Shown here: positions 14,990 through 23,000 of the stretch, in pieces
Position numbering within the stretch: position 1 is the first letter of the stretch
Layout: every line of letters starts with the position of its first letter
Assembly: GCA_944336625.1 (NCBI GenBank)
Contig: CALVLF010000059.1
Span: forward strand, 1 to 43,305
Length of the DNA stretch: 43,305 nt
Direction: 5' to 3'
DNA from: an uncultured Clostridia bacterium
GTDB taxonomy: Bacteria > Bacillota > Clostridia > Christensenellales > CAG-138
Notes under the pieces: model-generated
The model's database searches: none
What the model saw: the letters and a program-made list of their open reading frames with translations, nothing else
Told to the model about the DNA's origin: nothing
Position numbers and translations under genes: made by a program

Positions 14990-16561
14990 TTAGGCCTTGG
15001 GGCCCGCTTCTACGATGTGGGCGGGCATATGGCTGTACTTCTGGAAGTTCTTCACGAAGCGGGCAGCCAGATCCTTGGCCGTGGCTTCATAGGCCGCATC
15101 GTCCTTCCACATGGCCCGCTGGTTCAGGAATTCATCGGGCACATTGGGGCAGGTCTTGGGCACCATGACGTTGAAGATGGGATCCAGCTCGAATTCCCCT
15201 TTCTCCAGGTCCCCATTGAGGGCGGCGGTGACCATGGCCCGGGTATACTTGAGCTTCATCCGGCTGCCTACGCCGTATTTGCCGCCGGCCCAGCCCGTAT
15301 TCACCAGATATACGTTGGCGTTGTGCTCCTCGATCTTCTTGCCCAGCATTTCCGCGTAAACGGAAGGATCCAGGGGCAGGAAGGGGGCGCCGAAGCAGGT
15401 GGAGAAGGTGGTCTGGGGCTCTACGATGCCCCGCTCCGTACCGGCCAGCTTGGAGGTATAGCCGGAAACGAAGTGATACATGGCCTGGTTCTTATCCAGC
15501 TTGGAGATGGGGGGGATGACGCCAAAGGCATCCGCCGTAAGGAATACCACGGTCTTGGGATGGCCCGCCTTGCCGGGGATGAGGCAGTTGGGGATATAAT
15601 CCACCGGGTAGCCTACCCGGGTGTTTTCGGTGAGGGTCTTATCGTTGAAATCCAGCTCCCGGGTCTCGGGGTTCATGATGACGTTTTCCACCAGGGCGCC
15701 GAACTTGATGGCATCCCAGATCTGGGGCTCGTTCTCATGGGAGAGGTTGATGCACTTGGCATAGCAGCCGCCCTCGATGTTGAAGATGCCCTCGTCGCTC
15801 CAGCCGTGCTCGTCATCGCCGATGAGGCTGCGGTTGGGGTCGGCAGAAAGGGTGGTCTTACCGGTGCCGGAAAGGCCGAAGAACAGGGCGGAATCCCCCT
15901 CTGCGCCCACGTTGGCGGAGCAATGCATGGAAAGGACGCCGGCCTTGGGCAGCAGGTAATTCATGACGGAGAATACGCTCTTCTTGATCTCGCCGGCGTA
16001 CTGGCTGCCAGCGATGAGGACCATGCGCTTTTCAAAGTTGACGAGGATGGCAGCCTCGCTATGGACGCCGTCCTTCTCCGGGATGCACTTGAAGCCGGGG
16101 GCGGCGATAATGGTGAAGCCGGGCACAAAGGCCGCCAGCTGTTCCGCAGTGGGCCGCAGCAGGAGCTGGTGCATGAAAAGGTTCTGGCTGGCCAGCTCGT
16201 TTACCACCCGGACGGAGAGGGCGTATTTAGGATCGGCTCCGGCAAAGCCGTCGAAGATGAAGATCTCCCGGCCCTGGAGGTAGGCCATCATTTTATCATA
16301 AATATGATCGAAGGTCTCTGCGGAAACGGGGACATTCACCTTGCCCCAGTCGATATCATCATGAATGGCGGGGACATCCACAACGAAGCGGTCGTCCGGA
16401 GAGCGGCCCGTATATTTGCCCGTGGTTACCACCAGGGCGCCCGTATTGGAGAGGGTGCCTTCACCGCGGGCTACGGCGCGCTCCGTCAGCTGAGCCGGGG
16501 AAAGGTTATGGTATACCGCCTTGGGGGCGATAATGCCCAGGGATTCTACATACTCCTTCAT
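14990..16561 (-). CDS. pckA: Phosphoenolpyruvate carboxykinase (ATP)
   Basis: A 523-residue enzyme of normal length. It catalyses oxaloacetate + ATP to PEP + CO2 + ADP, and in fermentative gut anaerobes often the reverse, ATP-yielding carboxylation. Motifs: TGRSPDDRF (about 51-59), the kinase-1a P-loop [11 protein letters not shown] (229-239), the metal-binding LIGDDEHGW (246-254) and the adenine-binding region further on. Start and GAAAGGAG site are clear. It is single-gene, with its own promoter at 16646-16674, a terminator-like hairpin inside the leader, and a strong terminator downstream. No key residue appears missing. Confidence 0.97.
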   Translation of the reverse strand: MKEYVESLGIIAPKAVYHNLSPAQLTERAVARGEGTLSNTGALVVTTGKYTGRSPDDRFVVDVPAIHDDIDWGKVNVPVSAETFDHIYDKMMAYLQGREIFIFDGFAGADPKYALSVRVVNELASQNLFMHQLLLRPTAEQLAAFVPGFTIIAAPGFKCIPEKDGVHSEAAILVNFEKRMVLIAGSQYAGEIKKSVFSVMNYLLPKAGVLSMHCSANVGAEGDSALFFGLSGTGKTTLSADPNRSLIGDDEHGWSDEGIFNIEGGCYAKCINLSHENEPQIWDAIKFGALVENVIMNPETRELDFNDKTLTENTRVGYPVDYIPNCLIPGKAGHPKTVVFLTADAFGVIPPISKLDKNQAMYHFVSGYTSKLAGTERGIVEPQTTFSTCFGAPFLPLDPSVYAEMLGKKIEEHNANVYLVNTGWAGGKYGVGSRMKLKYTRAMVTAALNGDLEKGEFELDPIFNVMVPKTCPNVPDEFLNQRAMWKDDAAYEATAKDLAARFVKNFQKYSHMPAHIVEAGPKA

Positions 16562-16590
16562 GTCTTTTCTCCTTTCAGAATTGCGCTTTT

Positions 16591-16674
16591 AAAAAAAGTT
16601 CCGGCCCAAGCCGGAGCCCTTTGCTGCCAAGCTCTTCCTCCGACCATTTTATCCTATTCGCCGCTGCTTTGCAA
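16591..16674 (-). promoter_or_regulatory. pckA promoter and leader with an internal terminator-like hairpin
   Basis: Minus strand TTGCAA (16669-16674), 17-bp spacer, TAAAAT (16646-16651); transcription would begin near 16639. About 22 nt into the leader, arms at 16610-16617 and 16598-16605 form an 8-bp GC-rich stem followed by seven Ts (16597-16591), 30 nt before the start codon. This is the layout of a transcription attenuator. Confidence 0.65.
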
Positions 16675-16679
16675 GGCCG

Positions 16680-17300
16680 GGGGACAAATCCTCCCGGGGA
16701 AAAAAGGAAGGCCCAGCCCTGGCGGGAAATGGAAGGGAGGCTCACCCGCAAGGCCCCTTTGTGTAAACTGGGGTGCGGCTGGGGTTGTGGCGGAAGGAGC
16801 TTTGCCCGGCGCTTATCAAGAATTGCCGCTCATTTCCTTTTCCCTCGCATAAGCTGCCCTCCTCCTTTTCGCCGCCTTTTGTGCATTTTAGGTGAAGGGG
16901 AATGGTTTGGCGGTATAAGCAGGTTTGCGGGAGGGGACTGGGCCTTTTGCGGCGGCGGAAGCCCAGTGAGCAAAGGAGCGCGAGGAAGGGCCTCCTGGCC
17001 AAACGCAGCGCGACCATTGTGAACTGTGGGGTGAGCTTCGTAAAGGGAAAATGCCAAAAGGCCACCTTGTGTAAAGGGGGCTGTCCGCGCAGCGGACTGG
17101 GGGATTGTAGACGAGAGGGTTTAACCAGCGCTTTTATAGAGCTATTACGTTTACAACCCCTCAGTCGCGGCTTAAGGCCGCGCCAGCTCCCCTTACACAG
17201 GGGCGCCTTTTGGGGGAGCGCGCCCCCTACCCCGCAGCATAAACCGCCCAACCCCAAAAGCTGACTTCGCAAGGGGGCGGAGCCAACCGCCCCCTGGGGG
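16680..17300. repeat. Intergenic repeat mosaic between pckA and the flavoprotein gene
   Basis: Holds the GGCGGCGGAAGCCCAGTGAG block (about 16950-16980), related to 870-905, 36060-36107 and 38433-38472. Next comes GGACTGGGGGATTGTAGACGAG (17093-17114), shared with 43283-43305. Then the TTTTATAGAGCTATTACG/CCCCTCAGTC block (17130-17165), and a diverged copy (17235-17270) of the 35-nt sequence found at 944 and 9466. No gene is recognisable. Confidence 0.65.
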
Positions 17301-17315
17301 ATGGAACCCGCCGGG

Positions 17316-17409
17316 TTATCAACATGTCCGCCCCTGCTTTCCCCGCCTATGGGCGGGGAATAAACAAAGTTATCAACATATCCACATAGTTTTCCCCATA
17401 GTATCCACA
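17316..17409 (+). other. Cluster of five DnaA-box-like sites
   Basis: Same-orientation nonamers: TTATCAACA (17316-17324), TTATCAACA (17370-17378), ATATCCACA (17378-17386), TTTTCCCCA (17390-17398) and GTATCCACA (17401-17409). Each is one or two bases from TTATCCACA or its common variants, and four are spaced 8-12 bp apart in an AT-rich island within GC-rich DNA. The arrangement resembles Firmicutes oriC boxes, but no dnaA or dnaN is in the window. Confidence 0.55.
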
Positions 17410-17444
17410 TGGATTGGGGCGGTTGCGCCCCCTTGCAGCGGGAA

Positions 17445-18518
17445 TCAATCCGCAAACCCCCAGTCCGGCCCCGGCCCCATGGTGCTGAGTATATTGGCGC
17501 CAAAGGCGGCTGTGCGCACCTGTATGCCCGGGGAAGCCAGGGCATCCCCGGGGTCGTTGGCCGTTTCCAGCAGGCAGAAGCGGGGGGGCAGCATGAAGGT
17601 CTTGTTCAGGCACAGGGCCCCCAGCACCTGCTGGGCCACCAGATCCCCCCCGCTGTAGCCGGAAACCACGATGGCATACAGGTATTTATCGTAGAGGCTG
17701 TTATTCACCAGCAGGGCCGTAAGCCGGTTGATAAAGGCGGTAATGTTGGCGGAGAGGGCGTCGTTATAATTGGGACAAAGGAGGAGCAGGCCGTCGCTTT
17801 CCAGCAGTGCGGGGAACACGGAATCCACAATGGGCCCCCCGTAGAAGCAGGCGTTGCTTCTGGCAAAGTGGGCGCAGGTTTTATAAGAGCAGCCCCGGCA
17901 GTCGAATACGGTACCATTGCGCAGGGAGATCTCCCGAATGGAGCAGCGGCCCGCAAGCCCTGCCGCCACCGCCTCCGCCAGGTCCAGGGTATTGGAGGTA
18001 GGGTGTTCGCTGGCATGGAGCAGCAGGAGCCGGGGGCTTGCATGGCGGGGCGGGTTGAAGGCAAGGAGCCGCTCCACCAGCCGCCGGGCGCTTTCCTGGT
18101 AGGCCGTCAGGGTATCCACCCCCGCCCGCCGGGCCTGCACCCGCAGGTTATGGAGGGAGCCCGTCCCCTCTACCAGGGGCTTGCCCGGGAAAAAGCATCC
18201 GGCCCCATTGGCGCACAGGGCCAGCATATGGGCCAGCTGCTTGGTATAAAGCTCCCCATCCCCATCGATGAGCAGGGCGCCGCAGCTCCCCTCCATGGCC
18301 CCGGGATGCTGCCGCAGGTACACGATCAGGCGGCAGATCTGGGCATCCAGGCCATACCGGCCCAGGGAAAGGGCAAAAAGGACCCGCCTGCCCCGGAGCG
18401 AAGGGATTTCCCCCTGCTCCAGATCCGCCCGCTCATAGGGCAGGCCCTGCAGCGCATATTGCATCACCCCGGCCAGGCGGATATGCCGGCCGGTTGTAAC
18501 TACCAGCAGAGGCTTCAT
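17445..18518 (-). CDS. Tandem flavodoxin-like protein with a cysteine cluster (NADPH-dependent FMN reductase / iron-sulfur flavoprotein type)
   Basis: A 357-residue protein in two halves. The C-terminal half (about 161-357) is a flavodoxin-like reductase domain: LLLLHASEHPTSNT, where the FMN phosphate loop should be, then LLLCPNYNDALSANITAFINRL. A cysteine cluster lies at Cys207, 210, 215 and 224, recalling iron-sulfur flavoproteins. The N-terminal half (1-150) looks like a degenerate second copy (LLVVTTGRH at its start, and LLIDGDGELYTKQLAHMLAL). Its start overlaps the stop of the LDH/MDH-like gene by 4 bp, so the two are co-translated. A redox partner role for that protein is inferred; substrate and electron donor are unknown. 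Confidence 0.65.
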   Translation of the reverse strand: MKPLLVVTTGRHIRLAGVMQYALQGLPYERADLEQGEIPSLRGRRVLFALSLGRYGLDAQICRLIVYLRQHPGAMEGSCGALLIDGDGELYTKQLAHMLALCANGAGCFFPGKPLVEGTGSLHNLRVQARRAGVDTLTAYQESARRLVERLLAFNPPRHASPRLLLLHASEHPTSNTLDLAEAVAAGLAGRCSIREISLRNGTVFDCRGCSYKTCAHFARSNACFYGGPIVDSVFPALLESDGLLLLCPNYNDALSANITAFINRLTALLVNNSLYDKYLYAIVVSGYSGGDLVAQQVLGALCLNKTFMLPPRFCLLETANDPGDALASPGIQVRTAAFGANILSTMGPGPDWGFAD

Positions 18519-19636
18519 CCTTCAAACCCCTCCAGCTCCTTATAGCAGGCTTCCAGCCGGGCCTGCAGCCCGGGGTGGATATCCTCCGCATACAGCTCCA
18601 GCCCCAGGGGGCCAAAGCGGTTCTTGCAGCCGAAATACACCCCCCGGATGGGAACGGCCCCCAGATGCCACTGGCCCCGGAGGGTTTGGAGGATGCTGAC
18701 GCAGGCGGAGGAAAGGCCCGGGGCGATATAGGGCTTATACCCCAGGGCCCGTACCTGCAGGTTGGCCTCCCGGGCCAGCTTGGTCAGGCGCAGGGAAAGG
18801 GCCTCGTCATAGGCATCCCCGGGGGCGTTGGCGATGACCAGCCCGGCTCCGTGGGGGCCATAGGCCCGGCCCTCTGCAAACCCGATGCCTTCCTTTTCCG
18901 CATAATAGGCTGCCCGGGCTGCCATAACCCCCAGGCCATAGCCCTGGACCTGCTCGGGCAGCAGGCCCTCGCAGTCAAAGCGGCCGGATACGTCCCGGTT
19001 GCTCTCCAGAAAGACGAAGCGGGAAAGCTGGTCCACCGGGTCGGAAATCTGGCAGAAAAGGCCGGAAAAGCCCGCCTCCCGGGCGGCGCGGGCATAGGCC
19101 CGGAGCATATCCTTATTGGCCCCATACTGGGCCATGCGCACATCCCCCCCCTGGCCCAGGGGGGGCACCCCCCGGCTGGCGGTGAAGAGGAGGGCATCGC
19201 ACTGGAAAAGCTCCTCCGCCTTTTTGCAAACCACCCGGGGCAGGGGCTCTTCCAGGGGGAGGATCTGGTTCAGCTCCATTTCATAGCGGGCCATGCGGGT
19301 TTCATCCGGGTCATAGATGCCGATTTCCCCCAGCCCCTGGCCCAGGAGCTTCAGGCCCGTCAGCAGGGTTCCCCCCACATCTCCCAGGCCCACCAGATTG
19401 AGCCGGGGGGCCTCCGGGGGATGCAGGAGCCGATCCAGCAGGGCGTAGCAGTTTGCATAGGCCGTATTCAGAAAGGCCCGGCTTCCGGAGCGGAAAAGGC
19501 CCCCGGCCCTGGGGGAAGGCTGGTAAAACAGGCAGACCAGAGGGGAGAAGGGGTCCATAACCCGCAGGGCCCCTGCGGGCAGGCGTTCCAGGTTGGGCCG
19601 GGCCAGGCAGGCCCCGCCATAGGCATAATATTCCAT
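18515..19636 (-). CDS. Lactate/malate dehydrogenase-like Rossmann protein
   Basis: The start at 19636 (MEYYAYGG) is chosen by the GAGGTGG site; 373 residues. The NAD-binding loop is NLVGLGDVGGTLL (about 80-92), with an acidic IYDPDETRM after beta-2 (NAD preference). The segment ISDPVDQLSR (197-206) parallels the NPVDVLT motif of LDH/MDH, and AYGPHGAGLVIAN parallels their GEHG catalytic histidine. An extra N-terminal domain of about 75 residues precedes the Rossmann fold, and classic substrate-loop arginines are not evident. It is translationally coupled to the flavoprotein gene. A 2-hydroxy-acid or related dehydrogenase is the best guess. Confidence 0.65.
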   Translation of the reverse strand: MEYYAYGGACLARPNLERLPAGALRVMDPFSPLVCLFYQPSPRAGGLFRSGSRAFLNTAYANCYALLDRLLHPPEAPRLNLVGLGDVGGTLLTGLKLLGQGLGEIGIYDPDETRMARYEMELNQILPLEEPLPRVVCKKAEELFQCDALLFTASRGVPPLGQGGDVRMAQYGANKDMLRAYARAAREAGFSGLFCQISDPVDQLSRFVFLESNRDVSGRFDCEGLLPEQVQGYGLGVMAARAAYYAEKEGIGFAEGRAYGPHGAGLVIANAPGDAYDEALSLRLTKLAREANLQVRALGYKPYIAPGLSSACVSILQTLRGQWHLGAVPIRGVYFGCKNRFGPLGLELYAEDIHPGLQARLEACYKELEGFEG

Positions 19637-19651
19637 ATATCCACCTCGTTC

Positions 19652-19725
19652 TACCCTTAACGAACAAGGACATACACGCCTGCGCAGGCCGCCAAAACCG
19701 TGTACCCCCTTGTCCGTTAAGGGTA
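19652..19725 (-). repeat. Long imperfect inverted repeat in the leader of the LDH/MDH-like gene
   Basis: Arms at 19652-19678 and 19699-19725 pair over 11, 6 and 6 bp separated by one and three mismatches; the outer bases are TACCCTTAACG. The element ends 15 nt before the start codon. Its downstream arm (minus strand) matches 31227-31255, which precedes the first M42 gene in the same position. Function unknown. Confidence 0.7.
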
Positions 19726-20094
19726 TATATTTCAAAATGCAAGCCGGGCTTCCGCTGCTTACAGCACACCCCCAAAGGAAGGCGGGAAAAACCACGGAGG
19801 CCTCTGTGCGGCAATTCCGGGAGAGGAAGATCTGTTCCCTCCGCCGGCCCGGGGAATGCCGGGAACCCCGGGCCCCGGAGCATCCGGGGAAGGCTTTTGC
19901 CGGGGGAAGGGGCTCTTTTTCCCCGCCCTAGCGAAACCGGGAAAAGCAGCCGGGCTGCTGCCCCGGTATGGGGGAACCCCGGCAAGGGATAGCACGGCGC
20001 CGATGCCTGGAGCTTCCGCTGGGCGGATGCGGGCCCCCGGCCTATTTCAAAGGGCGGGATGCAGGATGGCCCGGACAGAAGCCTTCCCCCGCCC
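19726..20094. other. GC-rich intergenic stretch without recognisable gene
   Basis: About 370 bp between the large multidomain gene and the LDH/MDH-like gene. It contains several short GC-rich inverted repeats but no start/ribosome-site pair, no familiar protein in any frame and no clear promoter. A structured untranslated RNA cannot be excluded. Confidence 0.4.
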
Positions 20095-23000
20095 CTATGG
20101 CCTTCCCCTTCCCCGGGCCTGCTGGGGGGGCAGGGTATCCAGCCGCTCCAGCGCATCCAGATCCTGGTCCAGATACTGGGAGGGGGGCAGGTTGGGGTCA
20201 TAGCGCATGCCATCCCCCTTATAGGGGATACGGGGGGCGATGAAAGCCTCCCCCAGCCGCCGCAGGGTCAGGGGGCCGGAAAGGAGGGCCCCATGCCGCT
20301 CCTCCAGCACCTGCAGGATATCCCGGGCATTGGAAAGGGCGATCCTATCCAGCTCCCATACGGCCCGCTCCCCTGCCCCATGGAGGAAGCGGGGATAGGC
20401 ATAGGGCAGCATCAGGTTTACGGAGGGAATGGCCGTATCCAGCAGGGGTTGGCCCTCGATGCCATCCCCGCCGATGAAGGGATAAAGCAGGCTCTCATTG
20501 AACCAATAGCCCAGGTTGGGGATGAAATATTCACAGTCCACCGCCCGGCCCTGGGTGCGCATCAGATCCAGCCCTCGGCCCGAAAGGATGCCCGTGATGA
20601 TCCGGGCGATGGGCACATCCTCCGCCTTGAAGATGGGGTCCAGCTTTTCCATGCGGTAGCCATTATGCAGCAGGTCATCCACCAGCAATACGGGCCGCTG
20701 GAAGGATTTGAGGGTGCGCACCTGGTTCCTCAGGGAGGAATAGCCCGGGGTCTCCGTAAAGGAGAAGCCCGTCAGGTCCGGGTGGAAGGCCTTTTCCGCA
20801 TGGAGGGCCTTGGTAACCGTATTGGGCACGATATCCGCCGACAGGATTTTCCCATAGGGCACGCACATATTGGGCCCCAGCCGCCGCTGCCCCGGGGGTA
20901 CATCCAGCACCCCGTTCCATTTCTGCACCTTGGCCATAAGGGCTTGGTTCAAAAGCTCCGCATCGAAGGTGAGCAGGAGCCGGCCGGGGAAAAGGCCGCA
21001 TAGGCCCAGCCGCAGAGAGGGGCGGCGGCGGTGCACCGCCCGGATGACGGCGGCATCCGAGCTCAGGGGCTCCTTGATGCGGGAAAGGACATCCTGGATC
21101 AGCACCAGGGGGGAGCGCATATCCACCAGCAGCAGCCCCTCCGCCCCGGGAAGGGAGAGGAAGCCCAGCTGGGGCAGGAGGCTTGCCAGGTGCTCCTCCG
21201 GGGATTTGGGGCGGTAAACGGCATAGGTCACGTCATCCGCCAGGCTCCGGGCCAGGAGCTGGTTGCAAAGGAGGCGGGCGGCTTCCGCATGGATGGCGCT
21301 GCAGCCCTCGATGAGCAGAATCCGGCCCGAGGCCCGCTGCCGCAGGGCCTCCGCCTCCGCCGCGCTGCCCAGGGCTTCATGCAGGCCGGGGACGGAGAGG
21401 ATCCGGGCCCGGATCTCCCCCAGTGGGGTATCCGCATCCCGGCTGTGGAGGGAGAAGCGCAGGGCAGAATCCCCCTGGCGCCCCCCGTCGAAATACAGGG
21501 ATTCCAGGGTCAGCACCCGCTTATTTTGCGGGCTGCGGAGGTACAAACCCTTGGCATAGATAAAATCCTGCACCACCGGGTCCACCAGCATGGAAATATC
21601 CATGCTCTTATCGATGGACTGGCGGATGCGGGTAGAGCTTACGGTTTCATAATAAGCGGGCAGGGAGAGGATGATCAGCTCGCCGTGGATCTTGGCCCGG
21701 ATGCTGGCCCGGGCTGCCTCCTGCTCCTCCCCCTCTACCCGGGCGAAGACGATATGGTTGAAATAGCTGGCGCCCCCGGGCTTATCCTGATAATAGGCGG
21801 AGGCATTGAACACCACGTCGCTCCCCATGACCAGCCATACCCCTTCCCCGGGGAAAAGATCCGAAAGCTTTTTCAAATCCGCCGGGATGGCGATGTTCAC
21901 CGGCAGGTCATCCGGGAAGAGGAATACATCCGGAGCATCCGCTACGCTCATAAGGGCGATCTGCCGCCGGAGGAGCTTGGGAAGGGTGCGCTTATTCCAG
22001 GAGAACTCATCCACCGCCAGGTATACCGTAAAGCCCAGGCGCCGGATTTCATCCACGATGCGCCGGTGCCCGGCGGAGAAGGGGTCGAAGGTGCCGGGGA
22101 AGAAGGCGGCCCGCCCCGCCGGCGGGAAAAGGCAGGGCCCCAGCTCCGCCTGGGCGGTGGTGATGAAGCGGTACAGGTGGTTCACCATGGCGGCCCGGTT
22201 GAAGAAAGTGATGGAATCCTCCCGGGGCTCGCAAAGGAGGGTCAGGAGCTTTTTCGCGCAGCAGATAAAGGTCTGCATCCGCTTTTCCAGGGGCAGGGCG
22301 GGTTCATCGAAATACCGGCGGCACAGGACGTACAGGGCCGTGCGGTGGATGCTGTCTTCATAGTGGGCAATGCCCGTCAAAAGCAGGCCCAAGATGCGGG
22401 GCGTCAGGGCCGGGTCCTCCAGCTGGCCCAGCATGACCCCCAGGGTGGCCAGGGCCGCCCTGGCGGGCCGGATGTTGGAGGAGCGGACCATGGCCTCCAG
22501 CAGGGTGGTGCACTCGGCGGTTTCCTTGGGGGGCAGGCCGCAGATCAGGGCCCCCAGGTAAGGGGGGATATAATTGGAAATTTCGTCCTGGCCGCTTTCC
22601 AGCTCCCGGATCAGGTCGATGACGATCTCATTGCGCTGATCCACCCGCAGCAGCTCCGCCATGTCCCTTAGGGCCTGGCCCGCCCGCTCCCGCACGGGCA
22701 GGTGCTCGCTGACGGAAAGCAGGTTGGAAAGGTGCATGGCCACGTGGAAGGCCTCCTGCCTGTTTTCCCGGGCATAGGCTTCCAGCATGTCGATATAGGT
22801 GAGCTTCACCGTCCAGTGGACGGCGTTTTTCAGATTGGCCAGGAACAGGTCGGATACATTGGTCTGAGGGGGCTGGGCGGGCTTCCCTGCCCTGGCCCGG
22901 AGCCGCCCCATAAGGTAGGCCACTGCCGGGGGTTGTTCCCCGGGAAGGGCCCGCACCAGGGCCAGGGCCCCCCGGGTGCCCTCCCCCCCTCTGCTTTCCA

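Noticed and set aside
15017-16852. 611-codon open frame antisense to pckA
   Set aside because: It mirrors the codon bias of a GC-rich gene on the other strand. The product has no recognisable domain, and pckA is certain.
19726-20094. Structured RNA (RNase P, SRP, 6S) in the GC-rich gap
   Set aside because: No signature sequence of these RNAs was found; short inverted repeats are expected in DNA this GC-rich.
20059-22671. Long plus-strand open frames opposite the 1574-residue gene
   Set aside because: They are shadows of a real gene with clear domain motifs on the minus strand; the translations look like reverse-strand Gly/His/Pro-rich artefacts.
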